64,000 bases of DNA. It comes from Nymphalis io. Its lineage: Eukaryota; Arthropoda; Insecta; Lepidoptera; Nymphalidae. The notes under the pieces were generated by a model. It ran no database searches. It worked only from the letters and a program-made list of their open reading frames with translations, and was not told the DNA's origin. Both the position numbers and the translations under genes were made by a program. The number at the start of each line of letters is the position of its first letter. Within the stretch, counting starts at the first letter, position 1. This document shows positions 11,627-25,769 of the stretch, one piece after another. Location: NCBI RefSeq assembly GCF_905147045.1, contig NC_065901.1, positions 2,480,001-2,544,000 on the forward strand. Direction: 5' to 3'.

Positions 11627-14600
11627 AATATTAGATATTTTATATAAAAACATAACAATATATTTTATTAGAACAGCACAACTATAAGAAAACATTTTTC
11701 CAAAACATGGTCATATTGTAATTACTTTTCTTCAAAATGTACTCCTAAGGCATGGAAATGATAAGAGATTAGTAAAATAAGATAACAGATGACACTTAAT
11801 GGGAAAATGGAATTGCCTATTAAGAATCTTAATATTACACCACGCGGCCACAGACTACCATCTGAACGGAGTGTCCGAAGTTACACCATTCGAGCATGAC
11901 AGGCACCTACTATCCACTCTGATGAGTAATTAAACTTTGTAATTGGATTGGGCTGGTACTTGGAATAGCGAAAGTTATTTTAGTCACTTGCTCTGCCTCT
12001 AAACGTTGGTAGCGAATATTTGAAGATACAAAAATTAAATCAATTTTTATAATAAATTTCTAAAACTGACTTAGACTGTTATAGTCTAACTAAATGCATA
12101 TTTTATAAATGTTCTGGCTTTAGAGTTTCGACGATTTTATCGTTTATTGTATTTTCATTATGTATTGTCTTTAAAGCATTTATAAATAGTATTTAACATT
12201 GTGATTATTGTAAAACCGTATGGTCGTGGTTGCGCTTTGTTCATGATCATCATCATCAACTCCCTAGTTATTATATCTACCAGACAGCAATACTTTTTTT
12301 CTATATTCCATTTTCAATATTTATGCTATCAGTTATAAGAAGTGGACAAGATTGCTTTTAGAATAATGATTATAGTGATAATATGAAAGTAAGATTAAAA
12401 TAAGACTATCCAGTTCTAGCATATTCGTGTATCGTCCTGCCTTTGTAGATATACCGCTTGACATGACAATCGGTTAAACGATATAGAAGTTGACGTGATG
12501 TAGCGCCATCTAGAAGCGAGTTACAACAAATAAATTGTAAGCGGTCAAATGGTATCGAAGTCCATTAATCTCAAGCATGTACCAACATCTATCTTTATAT
12601 ATACATATGGCATATACCCACAGAAGGCATGGTTTTATATATTAGATCCAATTACTTAAAAACTTTCAGAGAAACAAATTAGAAATATATGATACAACGA
12701 ACAATTTGTATCGAATTCTGATTTTCTTTTTAATTATGCCATTGCGTTTCAGTTTTTAATATTAATTATACATTTCTAAATGTGCAAAATATTAGCATAT
12801 CACTTAGTACATTGAGTTAAAATTTTAATACAAATTACAATTTTTTTTTTTGGTCTTATTTAAATATTATCATAAGTGATCAATGGAATCAATTAGTCGA
12901 TATATCATAATGATTTCAACCGATACTTCAGTGTTTAATAAATATAAAAAATATTGGAATATGTTTAATTGTGTTCATGCTTTAAAATACTTTGTTTAAA
13001 AAGAAAATACTGCTGTGATTGAAACTTTTTAAGTTTAAATGCGAATAGTCGAGAACTGATTGGACAAATCTTTTCCAGAGTGAAACAAGCCACCAGGTTG
13101 AGTTTTATTGACGTTGACAAATTACTTTCACCGCAAAAAGCAATATGAAACCAGGGTTTCGCTTCTATTATACCTGTTCCTTGAATTTTCTCACAAATCA
13201 TCTGTTTTGATTAAGTTTTTTCAATGGTATGTAAAAAAAATACTCTAGGTCTAGATACAAATTGGTCTGCATACACTATCAACCTTCAGTTGACGCCATA
13301 TATGGTCATAAACGCGCGCGTTGAATGTAATAAATTTATAGTTGATGTGACATTTTTTTAGAAATACTTAGTTGTTTCAAGAACTTGCTAGATTTACAGA
13401 CTAACTACTATTCATCGTCGGGAAAGGATGTGTGTGAATCTCTTTGCGGAAACAAAATTAAACGTGGCATTGTAAAATATTTTAGTAATACATTCCATAT
13501 TATGACGAATTAGGATTCGAAAATTAAGGTTCGAAATTGTCATAATAATGTGTGTGATATTTAGTTATTTATGTTATTATTTATAAGACAAAAAATGCTC
13601 AATTTGTTTCTGAGCCTTAAAAACAGGACTTAAATGTTGCTGACACTTAGCTTATTTAAAAATATAATTAACAATATTGAATCGCCCTATGAATATCTAA
13701 TAACGTGAACATTTGTCGTAATTCAGTCTTTAAAAATAGTCTTACAATAATAATAAGTTTAAAATTAATTATTTTTATAAATTATATAAGATAAAGAAGA
13801 AGCGCATTCCTATGTCAACATTGGAAATAGGTGTGGAAATATTTATTTATGGCTTTAATTTAACGAAGCGTATTTATGTAATCATTGTTATTAGTTCTAG
13901 TATATATTAATTACTACCTTTATACTTTTTTATTTTTCAATACATTTCCATGTTATTAATTTTCATTGTTTTTTTTTTTTTAATTTAATTCTTTATGCTT
14001 TTATGTCCCCCTGAATCAGGTCAACGTTCTATGATATTGGGATTTTATTACAACTCTGCTCAATTGTTTCATTTGTATTGTAACTTTTTTATTTGATTAA
14101 TATTCAAACAGTTTTATTGATGGTAAAAGTTTTTTAGTCCTATGAAGTTGCATATTTATTTTGTAGCCATTGTATGAAGCGCATAAGTACTATGTATTAA
14201 TTAATATGCAAGTGCCACAGTCGGTTACTAATACAAGATTTAATATAAATCAGTTTATATTTGTTCTTATTAATTACTTTTATCTTTTGGCTTGTGTAAC
14301 ATACGCTTTTTTTGGCTATATTTTTATAATTGCGTTCGAACATTTAAGCCGATTGTTTTTCTTATTTATCTTTGCGAGCTTAATCAACTTTATCTACGAT
14401 TTGCTTTTACTGCTTTGCAACTTCAGCAATACGCCTCAGGATGTGTCAGATTGAACGGTCATAAAAATCCTTCAAACAGTTGTTCATGTAGGCAGTTTGA
14501 TGGATTGAACTACTTACATAAAATTGCTAGAACTTTTTAAACACAATCAACATCTCTACTCTATTCTTATATTTATATGATATAATGTTGCAAGTTCAAA

Positions 14601-15195
14601 ATAATATTCATATAATAAGGGTTCATATAATTAAACAAGTGACAGAAACTTGAAGAGAATACTTAATTATATATAAAAATATATGTACAGCATGTTTATT
14701 ATTAGTGACCCTGTAATGAGATCCAAGTGAAGGTAATTGAAGAGCATAAGCGGAAACGGACTTAGAACTGTTTTTTTTTCTTATAGTTAAAGTTTAATCT
14801 TTTAGTACTTCCGTAGACTTCGTAAGTCTGATAAGTTTATCAGGTGAGCATATTAAGTAGGCAGTATAAATCCTTTTCCGAATATTTTTTTATAGTTCTT
14901 ACTTAACTCTTAAAATGTCATAATGTCATTCTTTACATATGCGTAATACTGTTTGGCTGTAAGAAAAATCATTCAAATAACTCCTGACCGATTTAGTAAA
15001 TTATTATAATTGATTATTATAATGCGCAACTATATGCGCAATCTATATCACTCGAGTTTCGTAATCTAATGAAAAGTTTGGTGGCTATTTCACCATTGTT
15101 TCAATGCGGACGTTGGACTATTGATTGATAGTAAGCTTGTAGTACATACACAGACGTTATCAAAACTGTAAAAATGAAATAAATAATCATTGCAT

Positions 15196-15335
15196 TTATC
15201 TCGGCCGGAAGACGTCTTCTGTTGGACAAAGGCCTCTCTCTAGTATTTCAACGACAGCCGATCTTACGCTACTTGCATATGCTCCGCCCACAGCTTCTTC
15301 AGTTCGACAATTCTTGGGGCTATATCGCTTCGCTT
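15196..15335 (+). mobile_element. Retroelement fragment with GTTGGACAAAGGCCTC motif
   Basis: The motif GTTGGACAAAGGCCTCTCTC followed by a CAACGACAG-type stretch recurs widely in lepidopteran genomes as part of a dispersed retroelement end. Only this fragment is seen here, and the family is not named with confidence. Confidence 0.5.
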
Positions 15336-15599
15336 GTGGATTTGTTTATCTCTAATTTGAACTTGGAGGGAAACTCCGAGCCTAGCTTCCTCTATTGTTT
15401 TCTGAGTGACCTTGTAATAAGTAATAATATATCACACGATTCTAGTTTATATTTAATTATTATCCTATCCGTGTTTTAAAATTTGAAAATAAAAACTAGT
15501 CAGTAGTAAAAGATCAAGCTCATTAGCTCGTATAATATAAATAATAAAAGACTTATTTTTCATACATTTTTAATGGTTTTCATATCATAAATTTTTAAT

Positions 15600-15890
15600 A
15601 TCCGCTTTCTCTTTTCAAATGAGTCGTTACACTAATGAGGTCTTACGCAGCATTACGTAACGGAATTCCATTATCCTGCCACAAAGCCATCATAAATCAA
15701 GGGGGCCACTAAAGTTGACGTCTTTTTTAATAACAATGGACGCCATGTCCCCTTTTGTGTTACTGGCTATCGCAAACAAGCTCCGGAAATAGAGAGCTTT
15801 GGAGCTGTACTTTCAGCTATATCTGAGACGTTTGTCGACGCTTCCGCAATCCGAAATTCAATTCCGATAAGTTAAATTAAGACGACGCCT
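15600..15890. other. GC-richer unique block in intron 1
   Basis: A stretch of clearly higher GC than its surroundings, with no long open frame and no match to the repeat families in the window. Candidate conserved non-coding or regulatory DNA; this is inference from composition only. Confidence 0.3.
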
Positions 15891-17148
15891 TTTGAGTGAA
15901 TTTTAGTTGATTTCAAAATATTACGATTTTAAGTTGTTCTTATTCTATTGTTTTTATCTCAATCCTGATATTTTTTATATGAATTTATTTAAATTTAAAT
16001 TCGTTAGTGTCATAATTTTGTGAATGTTGTCACACCTTCTAAAATTTTATATTTAAGTATGTTACTGAATCAATATGTTTTGATTTTATATCAAATGTAA
16101 CGACTACTAGTAATCTTAATTAGTAAGTAGTAAGTATATTGTATTTTAACTTCTGTTATGTTTTGGAAGAAATATTAGTTTTTTTTTTTCTGTTAGGATG
16201 TTGTAAAATTGAAGAGAAAAATCATCAACATCAGCCCGTGTCACTCTTCACGGATATCATCACTCTACTTAGACTGTATCTAACTCTCACTCTTCTCTAC
16301 GTTTGCCAACAATAACCAGTCTTGTTGCCAAAATAATACTGTTGCTTAAAATAGTGTTAGCTTAATTTTAGTATTCTCTGAAGAGTAATGGTCTGTTGAA
16401 GAATTTATTTCATAAAAATAATAAAGCAAAATGTGTGATATCTTGTTAAGTTGACAATAATGATTAAGATTTTCTTCAATAAGGAATGGGATTATTTCTC
16501 TTTTTTTAGGCCAAGTAATGGCTTATTAAATATATTATTGTTGATTTACTGCGTTTTTCGTAGAATATGTGAAATAATAGTCGATAGTAATTGATTAAAT
16601 AGCGATAAAAATAACTGAAATATGTGATTATCGAAATAAAAAAAATAAATTATGTTAGAATTTGTCGATGTATTACGGGTTCGCAGTACATAGATTTCGG
16701 AGTTCAGATGGCAATTGCTCTTTGTAAAAATTAATAACCTGACAGATTTTAGATTAGAGTTGAAAGCAAATCTTGGCACAATGCCAGAAAATACTGGAAA
16801 ATAAGAACACGATTTATTGGAGCCATTAATATACCTCTGATATGTTTTCTCGATCAGAAACATGGAAAGTTTTAAATCTTTATTATTATGTATAAGTCTT
16901 GGTACGTATATATGATCGTGTTCCTAAGGGCCTTGGCTCATAAGTTGGTATTCCCAGCGACATCGTGCTACTATCCGACAGGTGGTACTGTAATTATGTT
17001 AATAACAAATTATAAGTTTAGAGATATTCGAAAAATCTGCAACTTATGGAAGGTGTTTCTTTCTTTCAGAAATTTCAATGTGTTTATATATATTGTAGCT
17101 TTTTTGTGTTATAAGCAGGCGCCTATAACCCAAAAAACAGCTACATAT

Positions 17149-17416
17149 AATGGGACATCTGATGGTAATAATAACCATTTCTTTGTCAATGCGCCACCAA
17201 CCTTAAGAACTGAGATGATGGCATTGTAAGAAATACTAATCATCGCTTACATCGCCAATGCGCCATCATATTATGTCCCTTGTGCCTGAAGTTAAACTGG
17301 CTCACTCACCCTTAAAACCGGAACGTAACAATACTAAATATTTCTGCTTAGCGGTAGAATATCTGATGGGTGGGTGGTACCCATACAGACGGGCCTACAC
17401 CAAGCCCTACCACCAG
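17149..17416 (-). mobile_element. Family A retroposon, partial and rearranged
   Basis: Matches the reverse of the family A consensus from the ATCTGATGGTAA end to GCCCTACCACCAG. The GCGCCACCA segment occurs twice, so the copy is internally rearranged or duplicated. Confidence 0.75.
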
Positions 17417-18524
17417 GTAAATGTAGCTGTGTTTATATTCGCTTATATCAGCTAAAAACATAGTCACATATATAGCAATACAATGTCTATCACTGTTAAA
17501 TTAATATACAGCGCAAGATATAGATGGTAATCGATAAATGCCTATTAAGCCTCATTGAAACTAAGACAATGAACAGATTATTGGTCACAAGATTGAGCTG
17601 AATTCAACTAATTACCTGTTATTGAAACCGGCTCACTTCAGATATTACATATATTAAACTAATTGATTTTTTTATACATCAACCTTTTTTTATTGTAAAA
17701 AATTCAATATAGTTCAAATAATACAAATTATATTACCTTATATTTATGATAAAGTTAAAGTCAAATTATTTATTGAAAAAATAAACGTTACACCTGCTTA
17801 TTGACTATCAAAAATCTATAATAATAAAATACTAAAAAATTATTTAAAAGACCACATTTAGGTATTGGTATGTATGTATGTTCTCTTAGAGTTATAATCA
17901 TAATAATAATAATCTCTTAGAGTTATATATATGGTTTTGATTAAGGTAGGTTAGATTCGTTTAATCAATGTAAACTGAAATGTAATGAAGTCGTTTTAAA
18001 GGGTTATCCTCAATTACATTGAGTGCTTATAAATAATATTACAATTTTAATTTGACCGTTGACGCTCATTATTTTGATATCTTTGTCCCAAGACAGATTT
18101 TTGGTATCATTTCTTTCTTGTTCCTTGAGGCAACTGTCATGTCAGTCACATTTACATTTCTCCCTTTTCTTACGCAACAGAAAAAAATCTGACAATCACA
18201 ACAAGGCTTATGACAGCTTTTAGGGACAAGGATTTCCCTATTGACTGGCCTCGTTCGGATATATAAATAAAATGTGGCGTTATGATAATATTGGATTTCA
18301 TCTTATTTGACATAATTAAAATATATAAGTAAAATTTTTGTGTAAATTTTAATGGCGTAAATATTATATTTCTTCTTCAATATTTTTTTTTATTAAATAT
18401 TATTTTAATTATCTCCCTAAATGTAATTGAATTTCAAAGCAAGTTTTGATGCGTTATAATTTATACCAAATAATTTAATTAATTTTAATTACGTTTTATA
18501 AGCCGATAGCTTCCTATATTCATT

Positions 18525-18686
18525 ATATAGGAAGCCTAGTGGTTTAGAACAAGCTAATCTTAACCGTAGATCTAGAGGAAAACATTGTGAGCTTTCCACA
18601 ACAGTAGCGTGGTAGAAAATGCTCCAAGTCTTCTTCTCAAGAGGAGAGGATTTCCTTAGTCAGCTGTTTAACGGTTACAGGCTGTT
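18525..18686 (+). mobile_element. tRNA-derived SINE, deleted copy
   Basis: Recognisable head (GCCTAGTGGTTTAGAACA), AATCTTAACCG and tail (GTAGCGTGGTAGAAAATGCTCC to ACAGGCTGTTA) of the Metulj-like SINE, with most of the middle missing. Confidence 0.65.
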
Positions 18687-19351
18687 ATTTTTTATTAATA
18701 AACTTCACTAAGCTTCATAATTGTAATATTGAATAATGAATATATGTATTGTTATTACATACAAAACTGTATTAAGCTTTATATACTACGAGAATCTACA
18801 GATACACAGTAAATAGAAATAAAATAGACACAAAGAACGAAATATTAACGGTCAGTGACTTTCGGATAGAAAGGACAACAAAGAACAGTTTTTGCTTCTG
18901 TTTTCACATTGCGTTAACGACAATATCTACTTTTGTTATGCGAAAACTTGATGTATTGTTGAGCAAAGGATAAAGCGTCTTATGATAATACAAAACGGGT
19001 AAGTGTTTGGTCGTTTTGAAGCACTATACAAAAAGAAATGAGTAACTCTAGGTTTTAAATTGAATTTAGTCAGGTCGTAAACAAGAACTAGAGTAGTGTA
19101 TATAATACAAATGATTTTTTTTCAAAAATATAAGGAATAAACGAAGTTCATCCACAAATTCATACGAAACATTTTAGAATGTATATTTTATTTAACTGAC
19201 TCGTTACTCTTGTGGTTACTATTGTAAGTAAATCCCAAGGTTCTGGGTTCAAAGCCTGTGTTGGAATATTAAGAAGTTATCAGGTTTTTCTGTTGTGAAA
19301 TTCTAAAAATAGCGATGTTGTTATTCGTATGGCTCATGATATCTTAATAAA

Positions 19352-19512
19352 GTAGTCGGTCTCACTTTTTCCGGTCGTATCGGATTATGAGAGTTAGGGA
19401 ATATATAGTGCACCTGTGCTTGTGCACACATTATCTTGTGCACTAAAGTATGTCCTGCACACTTGGCTAATCTTCCATTAGATAGGTAGTCGTGGCCGTA
19501 ATCGAAGAGGCG
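19352..19512 (-). repeat. Dispersed repeat D, copy 1
   Basis: On the minus strand it reads TAGTGCACAAG...GCACAAGCACAGGTGCAC...CTCTCATAATCCGATACGACCGG. A second copy lies in opposite orientation at 43385-43605. The class is unknown. Confidence 0.75.
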
Positions 19513-20012
19513 AACACTATAATGATGTATTGGAAATATCAGAAGATAATAAATCCCCTGTATGACATTCATTCTGGAATAATTTTTATTATGAATAACT
19601 TCACGGTACGAATTGATTTCAAATACTTACAACATAATATCCTTTGTGTACATGTATGCGTGTATGTGAGTAAAAGTGACAATGTATGTGTAGGGATGTA
19701 TAATGAGGGCTTATCTTTTACCAATCGTCTTGTCCCATATACTTTATCCATCGATTTAATGCCAGATCATTGTAAATCGTTTCCACTAAGCCATTAACAG
19801 AAGTTAATGTACTGAAAATGGTTTGATAACGATACTACGATTACAGAACTGGGACGTAGATTATAGTTACATATAAACTTATATTACGAATGCCATAAGA
19901 AGATCGCATTTTTTGAAAAAATGCACTGGCTGAATTCCAGGTCCATGGTCTAGGACGGCATAAATTTGGCACAAGCATCATTCACATCCATTGATATTTT
20001 ACTTGTATATTG

Positions 20013-20145
20013 ATTTTTTTTACGTAAGAGGGGTCAAACGAGCTGGAGGCTCACCTGATGGAAAATGACTACAACCGCCCATGCATCTCCCGAGTGTTTG
20101 CAGGTACGTTGCCGGCCTTTAAGAAATGAATACGCTCTTTTCTTG
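20013..20145 (-). mobile_element. Dispersed repeat E fragment
   Basis: The GGGTCAAACGAGCTGGAGG, GGCTCACCTGATGGAAAATG and GTTGCCGGCCTTTAAG blocks belong to a repeat common in Lepidoptera, here preceded by a T-run. On this reading the A-tailed element is on the minus strand. Confidence 0.6.
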
Positions 20146-22153
20146 AAGATTACTATGTCATAAAAAAATTGACATATTGATTAAAAACTCACCTTGTATA
20201 TCTCTCGCAATGTTAAAAAATGCCTTGCGATGATACGCTATTTTGAAGCGTATATCATTTAAATGTTAAAATTATTACAATAAATATCGCATATCACTTA
20301 CCGAGATTTAACCAGCGTGTTTTGAAATGAGTTTCAAGTTTGTTTGGAGTTTTTTCTAACAAAAGCGCTCCCACTGTTCTTTAAGCGTTACCAATATATT
20401 CTCAAACTGTCACATTATAATATTATTAGTAAAATTTTGTGTAAATATTATCCAAAAATAAATAGTGACACTGAGAGTATATTACAGCTGAAACACATAT
20501 AATTGCGGTCATCAAATAGGTTTATGTAAATATAGTCCACACGAAGGGGTGATGGTTTGAGGCTCTAATTTCTAATATCGACTATTCCTATTCCAGTTTT
20601 ATTACCGGATTTAACGTTCGGTGTTGGGTTTATTCACACTGCAGGTAAATCATAGAAAAATTGTATTAAGTCTAGTTCGATATTTTACTCAAGCAATAAT
20701 ATATATAGATGAAGTTAAATAAAGAATAATTATACATACTCTGTTTATAAAGAAAGGTTATAAACTATATAAAAATGCGCCACTACTTACAAAAACGATT
20801 TAACTCGGGCGAAGCCGTACAGAGGATTTACTATTATATAATTTTATGTTAACTTTAATAAACTTAAACCATTTATATTGGTAAGTCGTATTATAATAAC
20901 AAATATTGCTAAGCAATACCCTTAGAACGTTGAAAGAATATTCCATAACAATACTTTACTGCAGGTCGACAGATGATGAATTGCAATACAAATTAAGGAT
21001 ATAAAAATTTAAAAGCATATTGCTGCAAGCCGTATTTTATATTATATACACATATACAGGTTTATAAAATAATTGGTAATAAATTGAAGTTGCTCTTGAT
21101 TATTCTTTTGTTTATATATAAAGTGATTGTTATAGCTGCTATAAATACTCATGGAATACCTAACCTGTTTGCCTAAAATATTAAAGTCTCATTTGATATT
21201 GCACCCATTAAATATGAAAACCCTAATGTAAATTGAGTGAATAGCTTCGGCATAATACCCACCAATATTGTTTGCAAAACATTAATGTAGTTGCATTATT
21301 CGCTCTTCGTTAATGATTGCAAGGTGCAGTGATTATCCAATGTGCTCGTGTCTCAGAGGTCGTGGATTCAAGGCATAAATTGATATCAATTTATTCAAGG
21401 ATAAGCATTAAACTTACTTATTGATTATAATGTTGCATATTTCAATTGTCGTTCTTTCAATGTCTAATAAATATGACCTATAAATAAACTGTAAATTTTT
21501 GCCAATTTGTTACTGAAACCATATAATTATTTTTTGACTATAATCCGAATCACGACCTACTTTAAGCAACGTATATCTATTGTTAAGAAAGCTCAATATT
21601 CATCGCTAGGAGGTGGGAATTATTTTTAATCAAATGATATGCGTCGCATTGACGAGGTAATTATTGATTTATTTCTTGCAGTGAAAGTTTATCCACTTAC
21701 CGGATAAAGAGGCACATTTGCTCATCTTGGAAGAACTTATATCAACTTTTACTATATTATAAAACAAAGTATAATAGATGATAAAACAATTTATTGCTAC
21801 TAAATTTTATAAGATAAAGTAGCAAAATATCTGCAGTGTGCGTGGTTCCCATCGTCATTCTAGGCAACTTTATGCCCCCCTACGTACACCCTCCCATCAC
21901 GATACAACTTTATATATTATGTCATAAACATCTTGTAAACCATAACGTAGTACATTCGTTTTTATTTCCTCAGATAAAAGTGGACATGCATACGTTAGTT
22001 TCTGCAGAATAGCGTCTTGGTATGTTGATTGTGAACATAAAAGATCGAAAGATGTGGACGGTTTTTTTTATGGAAAAGTATTTCAGTAAAAGCAGACTTG
22101 GAAATTTGAATTTGGAATTTGTTCTATTTCCAATTAATAAATAAACTGAAAGT

Positions 22154-22181
<28 letters not shown>
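22154..22181. repeat. (TA)n tract abutting the left arm
   Basis: About 14 TA units ending where the 560-bp inverted repeat begins. Confidence 0.9.
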
Positions 22182-22184
<3 letters not shown>

Positions 22185-22751
22185 TTTTTGTAACTAGCAC
22201 TCGCTCGAGGCAGCCTTGTTGAATTATTTTTATTTTCATCTTATCATATAATTTATAACTGCCTTTGCATTCGGGTTCGAATATTTCATAAAAATACGGT
22301 TGTTCTAATGAAATGGACCCTTTGAATTGTTTTTCGTTTCTGTTATTACAACCCGGACTTTGATTGTAGCTATTTTATGGATATAATAGGGTAAATATGG
22401 CCATTTTCTTCTCTCAATCAACAAATATTCAAATATATTCAGAGACTTGAAAGCTTCTTTGTTATTAAATATTATTTAAAAAGGATGGAAAAAATAGTTT
22501 TCGTTCTGTTAACTACTGGATAAAAATAATTACGACATATAAGAGTTAATACTTGAATAACTATCGGTAATCACCTACAGTGGATTATAATCAGTCATCA
22601 GACAAAGAGCCTCTCACTAATTCGCTGTCAAACGACGATAGGCCAATTCTGATCGTGTGACGCCTATCATACTGTCGAACACTAAGCTATAATCATTTAT
22701 GCCTTACGGAATTAGCGTTCATAATGGTTGGTACAAGAAGTTTTTGTACTA

Positions 22752-22802
<51 letters not shown>

Positions 22803-24171
22803 CTAAATAATCTAGTTTTGCCTATATTATTTATTGAGGAATGCTTGAAATGTCTTGGCAATGACTTGGCAATTGGGACGCGTCTGTTCATGATGATAGG
22901 AACAGCAGTATTACCAAAACATTTAAAGCAGTCCACGTTAAAATATAACCTAACTGAAATCATATTAGTTAAAAACAGTAAATATGTTTTGGCTTTGATT
23001 TTTATCTGAAAATCAAACGAATTATTAGTTTTTTATATCGAGTTGACATGATGATTTTTTTTGAGGAGTAGACTAAAATAGGGGGTAATACAACGACTAG
23101 ACTTTGTGCAAATTTGCATTTATACTTTATGTAACAAAATTTCATGATTGTGTAATTCCGTACTTGGTCAGACACTCTTATATACAAAAGTATATACTGA
23201 GATTGTTTAAGTGTATTGGCATATTTTTTAAATCGTCACTACTCTCAGCAACTTTTATACATTGTGCCTTCCTATATTACGTACATTTAATATCGTACGT
23301 TAGCATTTTTTATTAGTTTGTAGCATGTTCAGTGCATGCTAACGCTCTCATCAGTCACTTTCCGAACTTATACAATATTATGATAAAATATATTTCTTAT
23401 ATACCGGAGTACTTGTTTTTATTCACACTTACAACAACCAAACTCAGGCAAAACATAATTAATAAATTTATTTAGACACATTTGATAAGGATCTTCACGA
23501 TGCTGTATATAAAGTTTAAACATAAATTAAGAACTAAAAAACTCAATTGAGTTTTGCCGACTGAACGAGCATATTTGCAATCGATTCATGCGTTTCATAT
23601 ATCTTACAAACCTTCTTGTACCAACCATTATGAACGCTAATTCCGTAAGGCATAAATGATTATAGCTTAGTGTTCGACAGTATGATAGGCGTCACACGAT
23701 CAGAATTGGCCTATCGTCGTTTGACAGCGAATTAGTGAGAGGCTCTTTGTCTGATGACTGATTATAATCCACTGTAGGTGATTACCGATAGTTATTCAAG
23801 TATTAACTCTTATATGTCGTAATTATTTTTATCCAGTAGTTAACAGAACGAAAACTATTTTTTCCATCCTTTTTAAATAATATTTAATAACAAAGAAGCT
23901 TTCAAGTCTCTGAATATATTTGAATATTTGTTGATTGAGAGAAGAAAATGGCCATATTTACCCTATTATATCCATAAAATAGCTACAATCAAAGTCCGGG
24001 TTGTAATAACAGAAACGAAAAACAATTCAAAGGGTCCATTTCATTAGAACAACCGTATTTTTATGAAATATTCGAACACGAATGCAAAGGCAGTTATAAA
24101 TTATATGATAAGATGAAAATAAAAATAATTCAACAAGGCTGCCTCGAGCGAGTGCTAGTTACAAAAAATGT
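22181..24171. repeat. 560-bp inverted repeat around an 871-bp spacer
   Basis: The left arm 22181-22740 is the reverse complement of the right arm 23612-24171. Reading both arms in full I found a single mismatch (CATTCGGG versus CATTCGTG near 22270). Arm tips are ACATTTTTTGTAAC (outer) and GGTACAAGAAG (inner). The spacer 22741-23611 has a (TA)n tract and no credible gene. No target-site duplication is evident: the left flank is a (TA)n tract and the right flank is TTGCTTTAAAAG. It may be a foldback or long-TIR DNA element without coding capacity, an inverted duplication made by template switching, or an assembly or read artefact. Confidence 0.95.
22754..22801. repeat. (TA)n tract inside the inverted-repeat spacer
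   Basis: About 24 TA units starting 13 bp after the left arm ends. Reading frames across it give only Tyr-Ile repeats and are not genes. Confidence 0.95.
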
Positions 24172-24491
24172 TTGCTTTAAAAGATTTGTGAGTTAGGTCT
24201 TATATCCTGCGGGCTATTCCATTGTATTTCGTGTTCTGAAATTTTTATAATAATAAAAACTTTAAAGGATTTTTACTTCAGTAATATAGTTTTTGGTTAA
24301 CGTAAATGAAAATTTCGTACACTGCAAATTACTTGCGTCTTAAGTAATATAAGCAAGTATTTTGATTTTCTTATTACTCGTTAGCTGTATTTTCTTTGGG
24401 TCATTTATGAGTTTGCCCAGGATTCAATATTTGAAATAAACGTAAGCTGAAACATTTTATTTGAATTCTAATAATATTCAGTATTTTTATC

Positions 24492-24632
24492 TAGGGCTTT
24501 GTGCTGGCTCGTGTAAATACCGCTCAACCACTGGTTATACTACCACTAAGCAACAATATTGTTGTGCTTTGGTTTAACTGTTCAGTGAGAAAGTGTAAGA
24601 TTACATGCACAAGATACGTACTCATAACATTA
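24492..24632 (+). mobile_element. Family A retroposon, 5' part
   Basis: Starts CTAGGGCTTTGTGCTGGCTC and follows the family A consensus through the CAACAATATTGTTGTG block into GATTACATGCACAAG, then loses similarity. Truncated and diverged. Confidence 0.65.
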
Positions 24633-25769
24633 AATCGAATAAGAGACAATATGTATTATGTAGTACAACTAATCTACAAATATCATATTTATTTTAATAT
24701 AAAGTATTATTCACTAAAGTGTTTTTTCCATGAAGGAAGGTTTTTACATGTAATATACACAAACCTTTTTATTTAGAGTTTGTGTCAGTAAAGGCTAAAA
24801 AAACATGACGTACATATCGTGTATTCGTATTTTAATTGATTTGTCTTGCTTTGATTTAAAAGGCACTAAATAGAAAACAAACTCATTAGATACTTTTGGA
24901 ATATTAGTAATTAATAAAAAAATATTTTATGCATTGTGCTTCAAAACTTTTTTTCCTAGTGTAAAACATAATTGTAATCGTATTTAAGTTTGTTTTTTCC
25001 ATACATAATATGGTAAAACAGAATAATATGGTAACAGAAATATATAAGGTCCAAATTTTCAAACAGTAAGACATTTTAAGGGATGTGATTAGTATGGATA
25101 TAGCGTATAAATTTAACCGATACCACCAATTAAAAGCAACTCATATAGTATTTGTAATTTCAAATAGTTTAAGGAACTTAATGAATACATCCGTACTTTA
25201 AAGCGATTAAAAACAAATTGGATTATCCGATAAAAAAGTGGCAAGCATCAAGATCATATAAAATTTAACGTTTATTCGTAAAGATTTAATTTTATGACTT
25301 TTCTTGGCTTTTCACAACGCGATTTCAAATCCTACCTTAACTGTGGCTTTCGAACTTTGCATACTTTATTAAATGGCATGGGTCGGTATAATTGACCTGG
25401 ATTTATGATCCTCGAACTCGGAACAGCGACTAAAGGGGAAATGGGATGACATTTTATTATTTATCACCAACATTTATTTGAGCATTATTACACTTGTAAA
25501 ATGTTTGGTTCTATCCGCAACGTTAATATATCATTTCCATTGCTTTCCTTTTCATATTAAAAAAGCTTTATTAAATAAGACGTATGACTTCGCAGTAAAT
25601 TATAGACATAAAACAAAAACGTCCGGATACTATTCGTTTAGTTGCATTAAAGATATAATAGTTTATTGTATAAATAAATAATCACTTTCTTGCGGTCACA
25701 TCCTATTCAATCAATAGAACTCGCATCTCTTATTAAATGTAGTACGTATAAATATGCATTTGCGCAAGC

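Noticed and set aside
14170..14540. Two overlapping hydrophobic frames (94 and 82 codons)
   Set aside because: Phe, Leu and Ile come from T-rich DNA. The two frames overlap on one strand, and nothing supports membrane proteins.
22712..23009. Frames on both strands with Tyr-Ile repeats
   Set aside because: These are translations of the (TA)n tract in the inverted-repeat spacer.
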